The notes under the pieces are model-generated. The model searched no databases, had not been told where the DNA came from, and saw only the letters and a list, made by a program, of their open reading frames with translations. The translations under genes were made by a program, and so were the position numbers. Shown here piece after piece: positions 23,550 to 36,833 of a DNA stretch of 64,000 nucleotides (position 1 is its first letter; each line of letters starts with the position of its first letter). Source of the DNA: Rehmannia glutinosa (taxonomy: Eukaryota > Streptophyta > Magnoliopsida > Lamiales > Orobanchaceae); contig CM071936.1 of the NCBI GenBank assembly GCA_016081115.2, positions 89,953,943-90,017,942 on the forward strand, given 5' to 3'.

Positions 23550-24852
23550 TATCTTGAGGAGGATGTTACACTGAACCCCCTGTACTATTTGTATTTTTAC
23601 ATTTTACCATATAAACTAATTTTTGTTACACTTTACCATATGAACTATGTAAAATTTTACACTTCGCCCTATATGGACAATTTTGCCCCCAATTTTATTT
23701 TTCTTAGAATAATGACAATGGTTCATTGTGGTCATCGAGCCTATCATGTTATTATCATATATAAAATTAATATTTCGCTAAATTCATATATTATTTCAAC
23801 AAAATGTTACTAGGTATTTTTAGACGATTTTTGGGTTGCTCATCACAGGTACAGTTTTATGACTACTCTATAATCTCAACCTTAACAGTCATCGCAATGG
23901 TTCGTCGTCAACTCGACAGAAAAGCAAAAAAATGCATCGAAAAAATTTTTCCGCTAACTTCAGACATTACCAATCAATCTTAAGTATTTGTCACTAACCA
24001 GTTGAAAAAAAAAAAAAATATATGTCACTCCTCAAATTCATATCCAAATAGAATAAAATCCAATAGAGTATATTTTTTATAATTACACACTTAATGTCGA
24101 CAAGAGGTATTACCTAAAGTACAAACCACTAAAACCTATAATTACATCGGAAGTCTACAAATCTATACAATTTAAATAGAGTGGCAAGTAACCTATCTTT
24201 ACAAAATAAAATTGTTCAAAAGCTAACAATAGGTTGGGTTCATCCTGATTGTAAGTCTTTCGTCGATCTCAAAATATTCAGTCTCTGAAATATTTTACAA
24301 AAATCGCAGGGTGAGCAAAACAAGCCCAGTGGGTTGGGATATGAGAAAACAAGAGTTATTTAATTGAAAGATAAAATATTTCTCTTTGCTTAATCAAGGT
24401 ATTTAGTGTGCCAAAAGATATTTATGATAATAGTACATAAAAGATTCATTTGTTGCAATGATCAATCAGTTTAATGTTAGCAATGATGTGCAACGGTTAA
24501 TCTAGTACATTAAATATTTTGCCTTTCACATGGATAATGGATATCTCAATTTTGAAGTAAAGATTTTGCTTTTCAAATAAAGATATCTCAGTTTTTAAAT
24601 AGATCGATAGTCAATCAGACCTAAAATTATAAATTAGGGTCGGTGTTGATCACACACAAAACCTGTTCCTTCTCCTTATAGCTCCTAAACAGTATTTGGC
24701 CGAAGCCTAGTCACCTTATCTCTCCCAGTTGCTCGACGTCTCTTTAGGTATGGTCTTTTACCTAGATATCGTCATATTTCAGAATATACCTTCTACGACC
24801 CAAATTCTGCCGCCATCTCCGGCCTGACCAGAAAATGGGAACAGGGATATGG

Positions 24853-26097
24853 TGTTAGTCCAAATAGCTACGATAATCTAGAGAAGGGTGAATAGATTAT
24901 CCCGGTTTTTCAGATTTTACCATGTTTTTCGAGTGAACAAGCAAATAACAAGAATGTAAATGCGGAAATTAAACAACACTTGATGATTTATAGTAGTTCA
25001 ATCCACCTAGGGCCTAATCTACTACCACCCCAGTATATCCGAGATGGATTTCAAAAAGAAAAAAATTTTATTAATTTCCAAAATTAATACAACACCACCT
25101 TGAGAATTACCACAACCCTCTTACAACACCTTCAAGGAGATTACCACAATCTTCCTTCACCACCTTTGAAGAGTACCACACTCTTCAAACACCTATCACC
25201 TAGATCACCCAAGTGTATTCTTACCACAAGAATACTCACAAGGATGTCTTGCGTTGAATGATGACCAAAATCAAGATTACAACTCAATAATGAATAATAC
25301 AATATGAGTACAAGTGTAATCAAGAATTGAAAGCCTAGACCTCAAGAATGTGCAAGTGAAAGTGCTTAGGCTAATACAACAAGATTTATGACAATGAGTT
25401 TGCTTATGTGCTTTTGTTGTATGTTGTGTTGTTTTTTGTTGCTTGAATGAACCCTCTATTTATAGAAGATGTCTTGGCTTGATTTCCAGACATAGGCTCC
25501 TCTTTGGGGAGTGATTTTCTGCAAAAGAAACCATTTAAAATCAAGATTATATCTGTTAGAAATCAATCCCACAAATTAGGGAAAAGCTATCTGAAAATGC
25601 TACGGATAGTTTGCTGATACACAGGGGGTGCGACCGGTCGCGCAGAGATAAGTTTGAAATAAGTTCTCTGCGAATTTTACACAGGGGGATCGGTCGACGG
25701 GGGATCCAACAGTCGACCCCTATGCTGAACGGTCGGGGATGTCAAAAATATGAAACAGAGAGTTCTGTTCTCAAGAAGGCACGTTCAGGCACCGGTCGCC
25801 CATACCGGTCGCCCTTAGGGCCAACCGGTCGCCCTCCTCCTTTTCTCTTCTGTCCCGTTTTCTATTTCAACACTCAACTCAGGTACGAGGTTGCCCTATA
25901 GGGCGACCGGTCAAGCTTGAAATAAAAGTGTTGTCCATTTTTTTATCGAAAATAAACTTCAAGAAATACTCCAAAAAATAGTAAAAATATTTTAAATCGA
26001 TCGGAAGTATTTGGACAATATTTAGGGACATTGTTTTGGTATAAAAAACTCATTTGAACAAAATCATCAAAATCATGATAAAAATATTTATCTAACA
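24853..26097 (-). repeat. 3' LTR of the SIRE-like element
   Basis: On the minus strand it starts TGTTAGATAAATATTT and ends ...GACTAACA. A cluster of ACCGGTCG-type motifs lies at 25625-25915 within otherwise AT-rich DNA. A TATA-like CTATAAATAGAGGG lies on the minus strand near 25451-25465. It carries fewer copies of the ACCGGTCGCCC repeat than the partner LTR, but about 24 bp more at its inner 3' terminus. Confidence 0.9.
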
Positions 26098-27295
26098 AAC
26101 TCCCCCTTTTTGATGATTACAAACCAAAACAATTTTCAAGAGGATGATTTTGAAAACAAAATAATTTTCATGTCTATGAGTAACCTATCCATTTAAAAAT
26201 ATTTTACAAAATCTCCCCCTATCAACAAGCACATCAATAAGAAATATTGCATAAGCTAGAAGCACAAGCTTTTACAAATAAAACAACAACATTTTGAGCT
26301 TAGAAGCTCCCCCTGTCACAAATACTCATTATCCATGCAAACAAGTCCATAATACAACCATTGGACTAAGTTTTCTTTACAACTTATGGCATTAGAAAGC
26401 CATAGCTTATAGCTTTTATAGCGAGCTTTCATTAGCTTCTTTGAGCTAACGAGCCAATTTCCTATTTCTCCCCCTTTGGAATCATCAAAAAGAATGTTAG
26501 GATGATAAAAACATCATACATGTATATCAAGGTGCGCCAAAGAGCCAAGTTATCAACCGTTGAAAAAATAGACGTAGAATCCGAATAACAATGGGAGAAA
26601 TTGATCATTTGATATCCATAAGCATATTTTGTTTGTCAAGACATGATCTCAATAAGTATATAAGACATTTGAAAGCATAAGAGTCATGTACAAGATGAGA
26701 AATTCTTTGTGACAATTCATCGAACACCTTGTGGGCGTGAAAAAAAAAATAGTATAAAACCCTTGTAAATGAATCAAGCCAAAAATTTTCATCACCAAAT
26801 CAGTTCAAACATAATTCAATACATCATAGATAACAAGCTCATCACAATCATATGAAACTTCCATAAAAAATATAACAAATAAGTCACAATCTCAAGGGTT
26901 CAACCCAATTGAGCAAATGAAGTAGAATTCTTACCATTCAATCGGTAAAGACGAGCAATGATGATGATAATTGAGCCTAATTAAGTCCAAGATATGAAAT
27001 GTATGTAAGAAAACAAATTTGAAGTGAAATTTGTATGCAATTGGCGAAGGGGACGAAAAATGGACAAAATGAGCCAAAATGGCTAAGTCTGAAGACATAA
27101 ATGTTTTTAACCACAAAATGGCAGTGGGCGACCGGTCGATGGTGTGGGAGACCGGTAGAGGTAAGGTCCGATCGGTTGCCCTTACCCCAGTCAGCCCACT
27201 GTCTCAACCTATTTTCCAAAATCCGAATTTTCAACCAAAAATCCGATTTTTCACCCCTAAGTTTTAAAAACGTGCAAAATGCAAACGTAAACCTC
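26098..27295 (-). other. Non-coding 3' region of the SIRE-like element
   Basis: About 1.2 kb between the end of RNase H and the polypurine tract. SIRE elements usually hold an extra ORF here. I see none, only AT-rich DNA with (minus strand) short purine runs such as GGGGGAGAAATAGG. A small cluster of GACCGGT motifs at 27128-27185 echoes the motif found in the LTRs. Confidence 0.6.
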
Positions 27296-28720
27296 ATTCA
27301 ATATGTATTATGCCTAACCGAGCTCGTATAGATGCAAAAGTCTTGAAAGATAGCGGTTTTGTAAAAATATCCGCCAATTGATCTTGAGATGGTACGAAAG
27401 ATATCTCAATTTTTCATTTAGAAACACAATCTCTTAGAAAATGATGTCGAATCTCAATATGTTTAGTACGATTATGATGAACCGGGTTTTGAGCAATATT
27501 AATAGCGGATATGTTATCACAAAAGATAGGAACATTTTCAAAAGAATATTTGTAATCCGCTAAGGTTTGTTTCATCCAAAGAAGTTGAGTACAACAAAAC
27601 AGCGGAATATATTCGGCTTCGGCCGTTGAAAGTGAAACACAATTTTATTTCTTTGAAAACCAAGATACTAGGTAATCGCCTAAGAATTGACATGATCCGG
27701 AAGTACTTTTCCGATCATCAATATTTCCCGCATAATCCGAATCACTATAACCTTTAAGAGAAAAATTTTCATTCTTTGGATAAAATAGACCATATTGAAT
27801 AATGCCTTTCAAATATCTAAAAATCCTTTTAACGACACTCATATGAGATTCTTTGGGATTGCTTTGAAAACGAGCACATAGGCATACGGCATGAAGAATG
27901 TCCGGTCTACTAGCGGTTAAATAAAGTAAACTACCAATCATACCTCGATACTTTGATTCATCCACGGACTTGCCTTTCTCATCTTTGTCAATTTTGACAT
28001 TTGTAGCCATAGGGTAGAGACGGTTCTTCCTTCTTCAATGCCGAACGTTTTCAAGAGTTCTTTTGTATATTTTGATTGCGAAATGTAGATACCTTCTTGG
28101 CATTGTTTAATTTGAAGCCCAAGGAAGAAGTTAAGCTCCCCCATCATGCTCATTTCAAATTCACCTTGCATCAACTTAGAAAATTTATTGCACAAAGATT
28201 CATTAGTAGCACCAAAGATAATATCATCAACATAAATTTGCACAAGTAAATAATCTTGCCCTTTTTCAAAAACAAAGAGAATAGTATCAACTTTACCTCT
28301 TGTAAAACCGTTTTGCAAAAGAAAAGAGCTAAGTCTATCATACCATGCACGGGGTGCTTGTTTTAAACCATACAAGGCCTTCTTAAATTTATAAACATCA
28401 TTAGGCCTAGAAAAATTTTCAAACCCCGGAGGTTGTTTTACATAGACTTCATCTTGAATAAAATCATTTAGAAAAGCGGATTTAACATTCATTTGGTAAA
28501 GCTTGAAATTTTTAAAACAAGAATAGGCAAGTAAAATACGAATAGCTTCTAAACGTGCTACGGGTGCAAAAGTTTCATCATAATCAATACATTCTTCTTG
28601 ACAATACCCTTCAACTACTAACCTTGCCTTATTTCGAACAATATTGCCTTGATCATCAAGTTTGTTCCGGAATACCCATTTAGTACCAATAATAGTTTGA
28701 GATGAAGGACAAGGTACCAA
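27296..28720 (-). pseudogene. SIRE-like reverse transcriptase and RNase H, frameshifted
   Basis: RT motifs in order on the minus strand: NKARLVVEGYCQEECIDYDE, TFAPVARLEAIRILLAY, YQMNVKSAFLNDFIQDEVYV, KKALYGLKQAPRAWYDRLSS and the catalytic YVDD in LLVQIYVDDIIFGAT. A frameshift near 28010 separates RT from the connection region SKYRGMIGSLLYLTASRPDI. RNase H follows with SDSDYAGNIDDRKSTSGSCQ. After a stop at 27645 the frame continues through STAEAEYIPLF, RTKHIEIRHHFLRD and ADIFTKPLS, ending near 27296. Confidence 0.9.
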
Positions 28721-28910
28721 TTCTCATACATCATTTCTTCCAAATTGATTAAACTCTTCTTGCATTTCCAAACACCAATCATCATCTTCAATAGCTTCCT
28801 TGCCATTTTTAGGCTATTTTTGAGATATAAGAGCTTTCTCGGCAAATCTTCTTCGGGTCATCACTTTATCAAGGGGATCACCAATAATAAGATCTTTTGG
28901 ATGATCTCCC

Positions 28911-30341
28911 TTAAATTTCAACGCTACGGGAAGATCGAAGTGTCACCTCTATCTTCTTGAGGAACATTAGAAGTGGATGGTTGATCATTTGGGGTAGAAG
29001 GTTGATCATTTTGAGCATCATTTTGAACAATGGGTTCAATAATATCCTCTTCATCACTTTCATCATTGGGTATCCTTTCACACCCGAAGCTTCATTGAAT
29101 TTGACATGGATGGATTCTTCAACAACCTCACTAGTCTTATTGTAAACCCGATATGCTTTGCTCTTGGTTGAATACCCCATGAATATTCCTTCATCGGCCT
29201 TAGGATCAAGTTTTTCCAATTGATCCTTAGTATTCAAAATAAAATGCTTACATCCAAATATTTTGAAGTAACTAATATTTGGAGTTCTTCCTTTCCAAAG
29301 CTCATATGGAGTTTTATTCATTTTGGGATGAATATAAACTCGATTAATAACATAGCAAGCGGTACTTACGGCTTCGGCCCAAAAATATTTTGGAAGAGAG
29401 AATTCATTGAGCATGGACCGACTTATTTCTTGTAATGTCTGATTCTTCCTTTCGGCTACTCCATTTTGTTGAGGTGTCCTTGGAGCCGAAACATTATGTG
29501 CATATCCCTTGGTTTCACAAAAGACTCTAAATTCACCGTCAAATTATCCACCTCGATCACTTCGAATAGACTTAATAGTATCTTCCTTTTCATTCTCAAT
29601 AAGTCTACACAACTTAACAAACTCATTAACGGCATCGCTTTTATTGGTAAGAAAAAGAGCCCAATTATATCTAGAAAAGTCATCGACAATAACAAAAGTG
29701 TAATGTTTTCCACTTAGACTCGCCGTACCAATATCCCCATACAAATCTAAATGAAGAAGTTGTAGAGGCTTGGCTGTGGAAATTTCATTTTTGGGCTTAA
29801 AACTACTTTTAACTAATTTGTTCTTTTGACAAGTGTCACATAAGCCAAGATTTTCAAAATTCAACTTGGGTAGTCCTTTTACATGTTGGTTTTTATAAAT
29901 ATTTTTCAAATTCTTGTATCCAACATGTCCAAGTCGCCTATGCCATAAACTCGTTAAATCATTATTGGCGACAAGACAAGAAACATTTTGACTAACCAAA
30001 TCACTTGTACAAATTTTGTAAAGATTGTCTTTTCTATTTGCTTCACAAATAATTTCATCATTTTTAAGAATAAGGCATTTTTCTTTATTGAAAACAACAT
30101 TATAATTTGAATCACAAAGTTGGCTAACACTTATCAAATTAAACTTAAGCCCATCTACTAATAAAACATTACTAAGAGAGAAAGAAGAGTTACCAATGTC
30201 TCCATTGCCAATGATTTTTCCTTTGCCATTGCCGAACATGACCATACCCTCTTCTTGGAGCTTGATGTTGGTAAAAAGTTCTCTCCTTCCGATCATATGG
30301 CGTGAACATCCGCTGTCCACAAGCCATTTTGAATCCTCCAT
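28911..30341 (-). pseudogene. SIRE-like protease end and integrase, with a premature stop
   Basis: The frame opens MEDSKWLVDSGCSRHMIG with an intact protease Asp-Ser-Gly. The integrase HHCC zinc site is in LWHRRLGHVGYKNL and LCDTCQKNKLVKSSF. Core residues appear in LLHLDLYGDIGTASLSG and SIRSDRGG, followed by a stop at 29544. The same frame then resumes with FDGEFRVFCETKGYAHNVSA and PRTPQQNGVAERKNQTLQEI, which carries the catalytic Glu. It ends in KIFGCKHFILNTKDQ and a C-terminal frameshift near 29050. Confidence 0.9.
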
Positions 30342-30349
30342 TGTTGTTA

Positions 30350-31975
30350 TAGCCCCTATGACCTACAAAGGAATTATTTTTAGGTACTCTATAGTTTTGG
30401 GGTCCATGGAGGTTAGCCTTGAGACCTTTGGGTCTCCAAACAAAGCTAAAATTGTTATTCAACTTACAATTACTAACATAGTGACCAACTTTGCCACAAT
30501 AATAACAAATAAGATCATGGGCACTCTTAGCACGTACAAAAGTCGGACCTTGGTCATTTTTCTTTGAAAGCGGTTGAAAAGGTTTGTAGCCAAGTCCTAA
30601 TTTGGAATTCTCACCTCTTTGTGCATCTAAAATTTTTGTAACTTTGTCCGTGCTTATGTTAAAACGATGCACATCCTTTTTTAAACATTCAAGATCTTTG
30701 GTGAGAGATTCTTTTTCGGTTTCAAGAGTATGAACTCTAGTAAGAGTAATAACATTAGCTTTATCAAGAGATTTATAAAAAGTAAATAATTTTTCCTTTT
30801 CAATTTTAAGCTCTTTATGCTCCTTTTTCAGAGTCTTGTATTTAACAATCAAATTTTGAAACTCAATTTGCAATTCATCAAAATCACATTGCAATTCATC
30901 AACTAAGGAGGAGGTAGAAGAGTTAGAGCGTACCTCATTATTTTCATCGTCCTATGGCCATAAGACTATGTTCGGTTTCTCCTTCCTCGTCGGTTGTTTC
31001 AAGTAGTTCATCCCAAGTTTTGACCTCCGCATTTAGAGCCTTCTTTTTCGAAAAAGGCTTCTTTTTCTTTTGTTCCTCCTCATCGAGTTTTGGGCAATCG
31101 GCAATAAAGTGTCCAGGTTTTCCGCATTTAAAGCAAGCATTATATCTCGGTTTTCTTGCCTTATTTTTATTCACAAATTTTGCAAATTTTCGAACAAGTG
31201 CGGCCATCTCCTCATCATCATCATCATTATCATAGTATGCATTATTAGAAGAAGAAGCAAGACCTTTAGGAATATTTTGCATATCCGATTGATTGATGGT
31301 TGGTTTGGAATTTTTCCTCTCCTTGAGATAGACTTCATAGATGAGGAGATTCCCGATGAGCTCGTCAAACTTGAGTGTCTCAAGATTTTGTGACTCGTGA
31401 TTGTCGTCACATTTCGGATCATAAGTTGGGAAGAGCATTCAATACCTTAGTCACTTTAATTTGTCTTCTTCGGAGATGACTTTACCGAGGGCCACAAGAG
31501 GATTGACAATGTTGTCAATCCTTTCCACCATTTAGAGATGCTTTCACCATCATGCATGTTAAAGTTTTCAAAGTCTTTAACAAGCATGGTCTTTCTTGCT
31601 TGCTTGACCTTCTTTGTCCCTTCATATATAGTCTCAAATTTTTCCCAAACCTCATGTGCCCACCTTATGCCTCTTATGCGGTTACTCGGTGGCGGTAAGA
31701 GAATAATGCAAAATATTTAAGGCCTTACCGTTTAGAGAGAAGGCTTTCTTGTCGTTTTCATGGAACTCCTTGAAAGGTTTAGGAGCCGAGGTGCCATCCT
31801 CCAATTTCTTGGTTGGTTGATCAACTCCTTCAATGACCACATTCCAAATGTCAAACCCGTACCCTTGTAGAAAGCACTCCATATGGTCTTTCCAAAATGC
31901 ATAGTTGTTGGCGTCGAATAGTGGTAGTTTGTTGGTGGAGGCGCCGGTGGTGAGATAAGCGTCATTCGTAGCCAT
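30350..31975 (-). pseudogene. SIRE-like gag, frameshifted
   Basis: The start is MATNDAYLTTGASTNKLPLF, then NNYAFWKDHMECFLQGYGFD, a copia Gag N-terminus. After frameshifts come VWEKFETIYEGTKKVKQARK, then LPTYDPKCDDNHESQNLETL. A first zinc knuckle, CFKCGKPGHFIADC, lies at about 31095-31137 and a second, CYYCGKVGHYVSNC, at about 30467-30508. VTKILDAQRGENSKLGLGYK just before the second knuckle is typical of SIRE-type Gag. At least three breaks are seen. Confidence 0.85.
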
Positions 31976-32017
31976 GGATATTTCATCTTTACTCGGAATG
32001 AGCTAGCCAAAGAGTGT

Positions 32018-32030
32018 GGATTTGATACCA
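32018..32030 (-). promoter_or_regulatory. tRNA primer-binding site of the SIRE-like element
   Basis: TGGTATCAAATCC on the minus strand, two bases after the 5' LTR. It is a variant of the TGGTATCAGAGC site complementary to initiator tRNA-Met. Confidence 0.75.
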
Positions 32031-32032
32031 CT

Positions 32033-33308
32033 TGTTAGAGGGGGGTGAATAGATTATCCCGGTTTTTCAGATTTTGCCCTCTTTTTCGAGTGAACAAGCA
32101 AAAAACAAGAATGTAAATGCAGAAATTAAACAACACTCGATGATTTATAGTATTTCAACCTACCTAGGTCCTAATCTACTACCACCCCAGTATATCCGGG
32201 ATGGATTTCAAAAAGAAAAAAAGATTTTATTGATTTTCAAAATTAATACAACACCACCTTGAGAATTACCACAACCCTCTTACAACATCTTCAAGGAGAT
32301 TACCACAATCTTCCTTCACCACCTTTGAATAGTACCACACTCTTCAAACACCTATCACCTAGATCACCCAGGTGTATTCTTACCACAAGAATACTCACAA
32401 GGATGTCTTGTGTTGAATGATGACCAAAATTAAGATTATAACTCAATAATGAATAATATAATATGAGTACAAGTGTAATCATGAATTGAAAGTCTAGACC
32501 TCAAGAATGTGCAAGTGAAAGTGTTTAGGCTAATACAACAAGATTTATAAAATGAGTTTGCTTGTGTGCTTTTGCTTGTATGTTGTGTTGTTTTTTGTTG
32601 CTTGAATGAAGCCTCTATTTATAGGAGAGGTCTTGGCTTGATTTCCAGACATAGGCTCCTCCTTGGGGAGTGATTTTCTACAAAAGAAACCATTTAAAAT
32701 CAAGATTATAGCTGTTAGAAATCAATCCCACAAATTAGGGAAAAGCTGTCTGAAAATGCAACGGATAGTTTGCTGATACACAGGAGGTGCAACCGGTCGC
32801 GCAGAGATAAGTTTGAAATGAGTTCTCTGCGAATTTTACACAGGAGGACCGGTCGACGGGGGGTCCGATCGGTCGACCCCTATGTTGAACGGTCGGGGAT
32901 GTCAAAAATATGAAATAGAGAGTTCTGTTCTTAAGAAGGCACGTTCAGGCACCGGTCGCCCCTAGGGCCGACCGATCGCCCATACCGGTCGCCCCTAGGG
33001 CCGACCGATCGCCCATACCGGTTCCCCTAGGGCCGACCGGTCGCCCTCCTCCTTTTCTCTTCCGTCCGTTTTTTCTGTTTAAACACTCAACTCAGTACAA
33101 AGTTGCCTATGGGCGACCGGTCGAGCTTGAAATATAAGTGTTGTCCAATTTTTTATCGAAAATAAACTTCAAGAAATACTCCAAAAAATAGTAAAAATAT
33201 TTTAAATCGATCGGAAGTATTTGGACAACATTTAGGGACATTGTTTTGGTATAAAAAACTCATTTGAACAAAATCATCAAAATCATGATAAAAAATATTT
33301 ATCTAACG
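32033..33308 (-). repeat. 5' LTR of the SIRE-like element
   Basis: It pairs with the LTR at 24853-26097. The outer terminus reads CGTTAGATAAA instead of TGTTAGATAAA. ACCGGTCGCCC and CTAGGGCCGACCG motifs form about three tandem copies at 32950-33045, more than in the partner. About 24 bp at the inner 3' end (present at 24859-24878) are missing here. Confidence 0.9.
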
Positions 33309-34421
33309 CATGGGTAGTTAAACAATGACCACAAGCAATAGACAACATTTATTTGATCAAATGCCAAGTCAAGCAGTTACGAGAGTTATAATGCAAGCAA
33401 AAATATAAATTGAAATAATGATTTATATAATGTATATTTTCTTTAACCAAAGAAAAACAATCATGGAGTTATCTCGTGAAATTGGCATATATTGTGCAAT
33501 TTATGAAATTATAAGCGAACCTAATTTCTTTAGGAAAATGATATTTTACCCACTTTTGGTATCGATCTTCGTTTGAGCAGGGGCAACCAAAACACTAATC
33601 CTTCGCTAGGTTTGACTCAGACAATTCCTAGCGATGAGTCATAACGACAATTTACTATAAAGTCGTGATGGTGATGGAAGTAAAGTAGGGATGGAAATAG
33701 AGAGTTTATAAGAAATTTGAAAGAAGACTGAAATTTTACTGATTTCTTAATGAATGAAAAACAACAGTTACATTCTATTTATAGTTTTCAAAACTCATAA
33801 AGCAGGTTGCTGCATAGTTGCTACAAAAGTTGCTACAAAATAAATTTCTTTGCAAGCGGTACATTGCCACAAACCGCCGCAGAATTTAATAAGGTGTCGG
33901 GCCGCACAATCAACCGCTACAAAGCATTGCAAATCAATCGCCGCTAAGTAAATTTATTCTTGTATTTGCTACAAAAGTTGTTATAGCAAGCTGGTGAACA
34001 AAAATACTATTTTTAATATAATACTATTTTTAATATGTAACTAAGTGTCTACTGAATACATATGAGCTTCTTATAACATAAGGATCGCTTAACCTAAAAT
34101 TTAATTTAACAAGTTCTTACTTAGTAAACAATACCATAATTAATCCTTGAGAAATGTGATTTCTAAAATTCCAATTGTTCCATAATTTCCATTGTGATAA
34201 TATTTCATAACTATTCGCAAGTGGGGTGTCACAATATAATTTTAGTCAATTAGCGATAAAAATATTTGTCACTAAACATGAATACTCAACTACATTTCAG
34301 TCAGACAATATATGCAATTTAAGAGATTATTAATTTATTATACGGAATCATGATGGGTTGGATATGATCGTAATGAACTATTTTTATTATTTTACGAATA
34401 ATAAAGTTTTAGGGGTAAAAC

Positions 34422-36833
34422 TGTAACATCCCATTTTTATAATTTTGAAATAACACACGAATTTTAAAATAATAGTGCGATTTATAATAAAAACATGATT
34501 TCTAAGTATTCCAAAAATCATTTACCATTTAAAGAATAATATAAAAACTATTAAATAATAATACCAAAAATTACTCCATAAACAAATTTTAATTCAAAAC
34601 AGTAAAAATGTCCAACAAAGAAAATATAAATAAAGTTCATTATTCTAAATTTTTATTTTTTTTTTGGGTCATCGCCTCCACGTGTCCCGCCAACTCCATC
34701 AATCTGAAATAAAAATTTATTTTGGGGTGAGCATTCAACAGCTCAGTAGGGGTCATTTGTCCAAGCTAAATACACAATACACATCACAAAATAACATGCT
34801 TAAAATTGAAAATTTAACTGTAGCTATGGCATTGAAACATGGCTCACACTGTCAGAATTTCACCGGAGGGGACTTTTATGCCGCAGACCTCTGTATGGTC
34901 CCACGCGACTATTGACACATAGTACGTATAATCATAAATTATCAAGCAACATATATAGAGCATTTAACAAGGACAGAAAAAAGTGGAATAAGAAAAACCC
35001 TACCTTGAGAAATAGCGTAGAATGTGATGAAATAGTGCAAGATTCTGTTCTCGAAAATTATCATCGCCTACACATTAAATTTAACTAGTATTAACATATT
35101 ATAACTTTTATATAAAGTTTATATATATATATATATATATTTTGAAATTAAAATTTTATGGACTTGAAATTAATTGGGTAGAAAATTATGTTAGATGAAA
35201 TTGGTTTGGTCAAAATCCTAATTCATAGTCAAAACCCTTTCATTTTCTTTTTTTTTCCTTTCCTTTTCTCCTACCTTTACCATTTTTTTCCTACCCATTT
35301 CCCGAATTCCCAATATCCCATATCCCCCAAATCCCTCAACCCCATCCCACGTCCACTACCACTCCCTCTCTAACTATTTCTCTCTCTTTCTTTTCACTTT
35401 TCTTTCTTTGCTTTTTTTTTTTGGTTTCTGTTTTCGCCCTTCCCGTAAACCCATTCCCCTATTCCCCAAATTTTTTTCTTTTTTCCTTTCTTAAGCAGAG
35501 CCAGGACGATTTAGTAGAGTGGACTGATACACGAAAATGGGGTGGACTGAATAGAAAATCCAAAAAAAAACAATACAAATTATAACTATTTTTTTCTTTT
35601 TTTTTGAAATTCTAACTAAAAATTTTTTTCTTAAAAAATAGGGTTGGGCCAGGCCCAGGTTGGCCCAGCCCTATCTATGCCCTGTCTCTTCTATATTTCT
35701 TTTTCTTTTCTTCACTAGACGTCCAGTCCCTCCCCCATCTCATTTGTTTTCTTTATGGCCCTCCACGCACCAACACACTTGCCGGAGAACAGCAGCGACG
35801 AGCGGTGCAGCGGTGACGATTGGCTGCATGGCGGTGACTGGCGGCTATTGGATTATTGAGGTATGCCTACTGTCCCGATCTCTCCTTTTACTCTCTGGTT
35901 TTCTCTCTATTTTTTTTTATTTTGGGTTTGTGGGTTTGGATTGAATTTGGACTGGGCAATATTTTCCGGCGGCCGATGATGATCGTTCATGGTGGCTAGG
36001 TGTGGTTTTGGCGAATTGGAGTTTTAGATACAGAAAAATAAAGAATTTACCTTGGTATTTTGAAAAATAGAACTTTGTTGTGTACCGAAAGGATTTTAGG
36101 GTGTTTAATATTCAAATTTGCTGAAAATTTGAGATTAATCAAGCTGAAATTTTGGATGGGAAGTATACGTTTATAAACTGAAAATTTGACAAATCAAGTT
36201 GAATTTTTTTTTTTGACGCTTAAAATCTGAAATATTTATTAAAATTAATTATTGGTAAATATGATTATGATGAATTTATGCTAGCGTAAAATTCTTAAAA
36301 TCTCAACTTGCTAATTGAAGCCCCCATTTTCATTTTCAGTGTTAGAATTTTAATTAGGTTGAATTGTTTTTTTAGTCAAACTAATTAGGTTTTGATAGAT
36401 TATTAGTCTTTTTATTTTACATTTCACAAAACTGATATTTTTAAAATTCTTTATATGGTAATTGCTGTTAATTAGTACCTAATTATACTATTAGATTAGT
36501 TGACTTTAGAAAAATATTGATATTGATTAATAGGGATATAAAACCGGTTTGCTGGAATTTATTATAAACTTAATTTGATTGTTATAAAAATATTAATTGA
36601 AGATTATTAAGAAAATTTATATTTTTATTGGTGTTGCCATATTTGGATAGATGACATGGTCTTGGTAATGAGTTTAAAATTATTTTTAGTGGACCAATAT
36701 ATAAAATAAAGTCTAAAACTAATCTATTAGGCTCAAATATAATAAAATTTCAGATTTTCCCAAAATTTTAAAATCCTAATTAATAAATAATTAAGCCCTA
36801 ATTTCTATTTTCCCCTATATCTCGGGGACTACA
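34422..36833 (-). repeat. 3' LTR of the Tekay-like element
   Basis: Minus-strand start is TGTAGTCCCCGAGATATAGG, and the end is ...GGGATGTTACA. Length is about 2.4 kb. It contains about 0.7 kb (roughly 35400-36150) that is missing from the partner LTR, and an empty (TA)n site near 35120-35140 where the partner carries a Helitron. Confidence 0.9.

Larger units (their letters stand above)
24853..33308 (-). mobile_element. SIRE-like Ty1/copia retrotransposon, complete but broken
   Basis: Two LTRs (24853-26097 and 32033-33308) flank gag-pol in the order gag, protease, integrase, RT, RNase H on the minus strand, the copia order. The primer-binding site TGGTATCAAATCC is at 32018-32030 and the polypurine tract AAAAAGGGGGAGTT at 26098-26111. 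The 5-bp target site reads TATGG on the left (24848-24852) and CATGG on the right (33309-33313), one change apart. It sits in the older solo LTR. Stops and frameshifts in gag, integrase and RT mean it cannot move on its own proteins. Confidence 0.9.
24023..34233 (-). repeat. Solo LTR of a gypsy element, split by a copia insertion
   Basis: On the minus strand it starts TGTGACACCCCACTTGCGAA at 34233 and ends ...GAATTTGAGGAGTGACA at 24023. The 5-bp duplication ATATA is found at 24018-24022 and 34234-34238. No internal domain is present, so it is a solo LTR left by LTR-LTR recombination. Its two halves (24023-24847 and 33314-34233, about 1.75 kb in all) are separated by the SIRE-like element. CAAGCCCAGTGGGTTGGG near 24326 is typical of chromovirus LTRs. 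Confidence 0.8.

Noticed and set aside
30954..31393. Plus-strand frames rich in Ser/Phe and Ile
   Set aside because: Antisense of the SIRE-like gag, where acidic Asp/Glu tracts on the minus strand create Ser/Ile runs.
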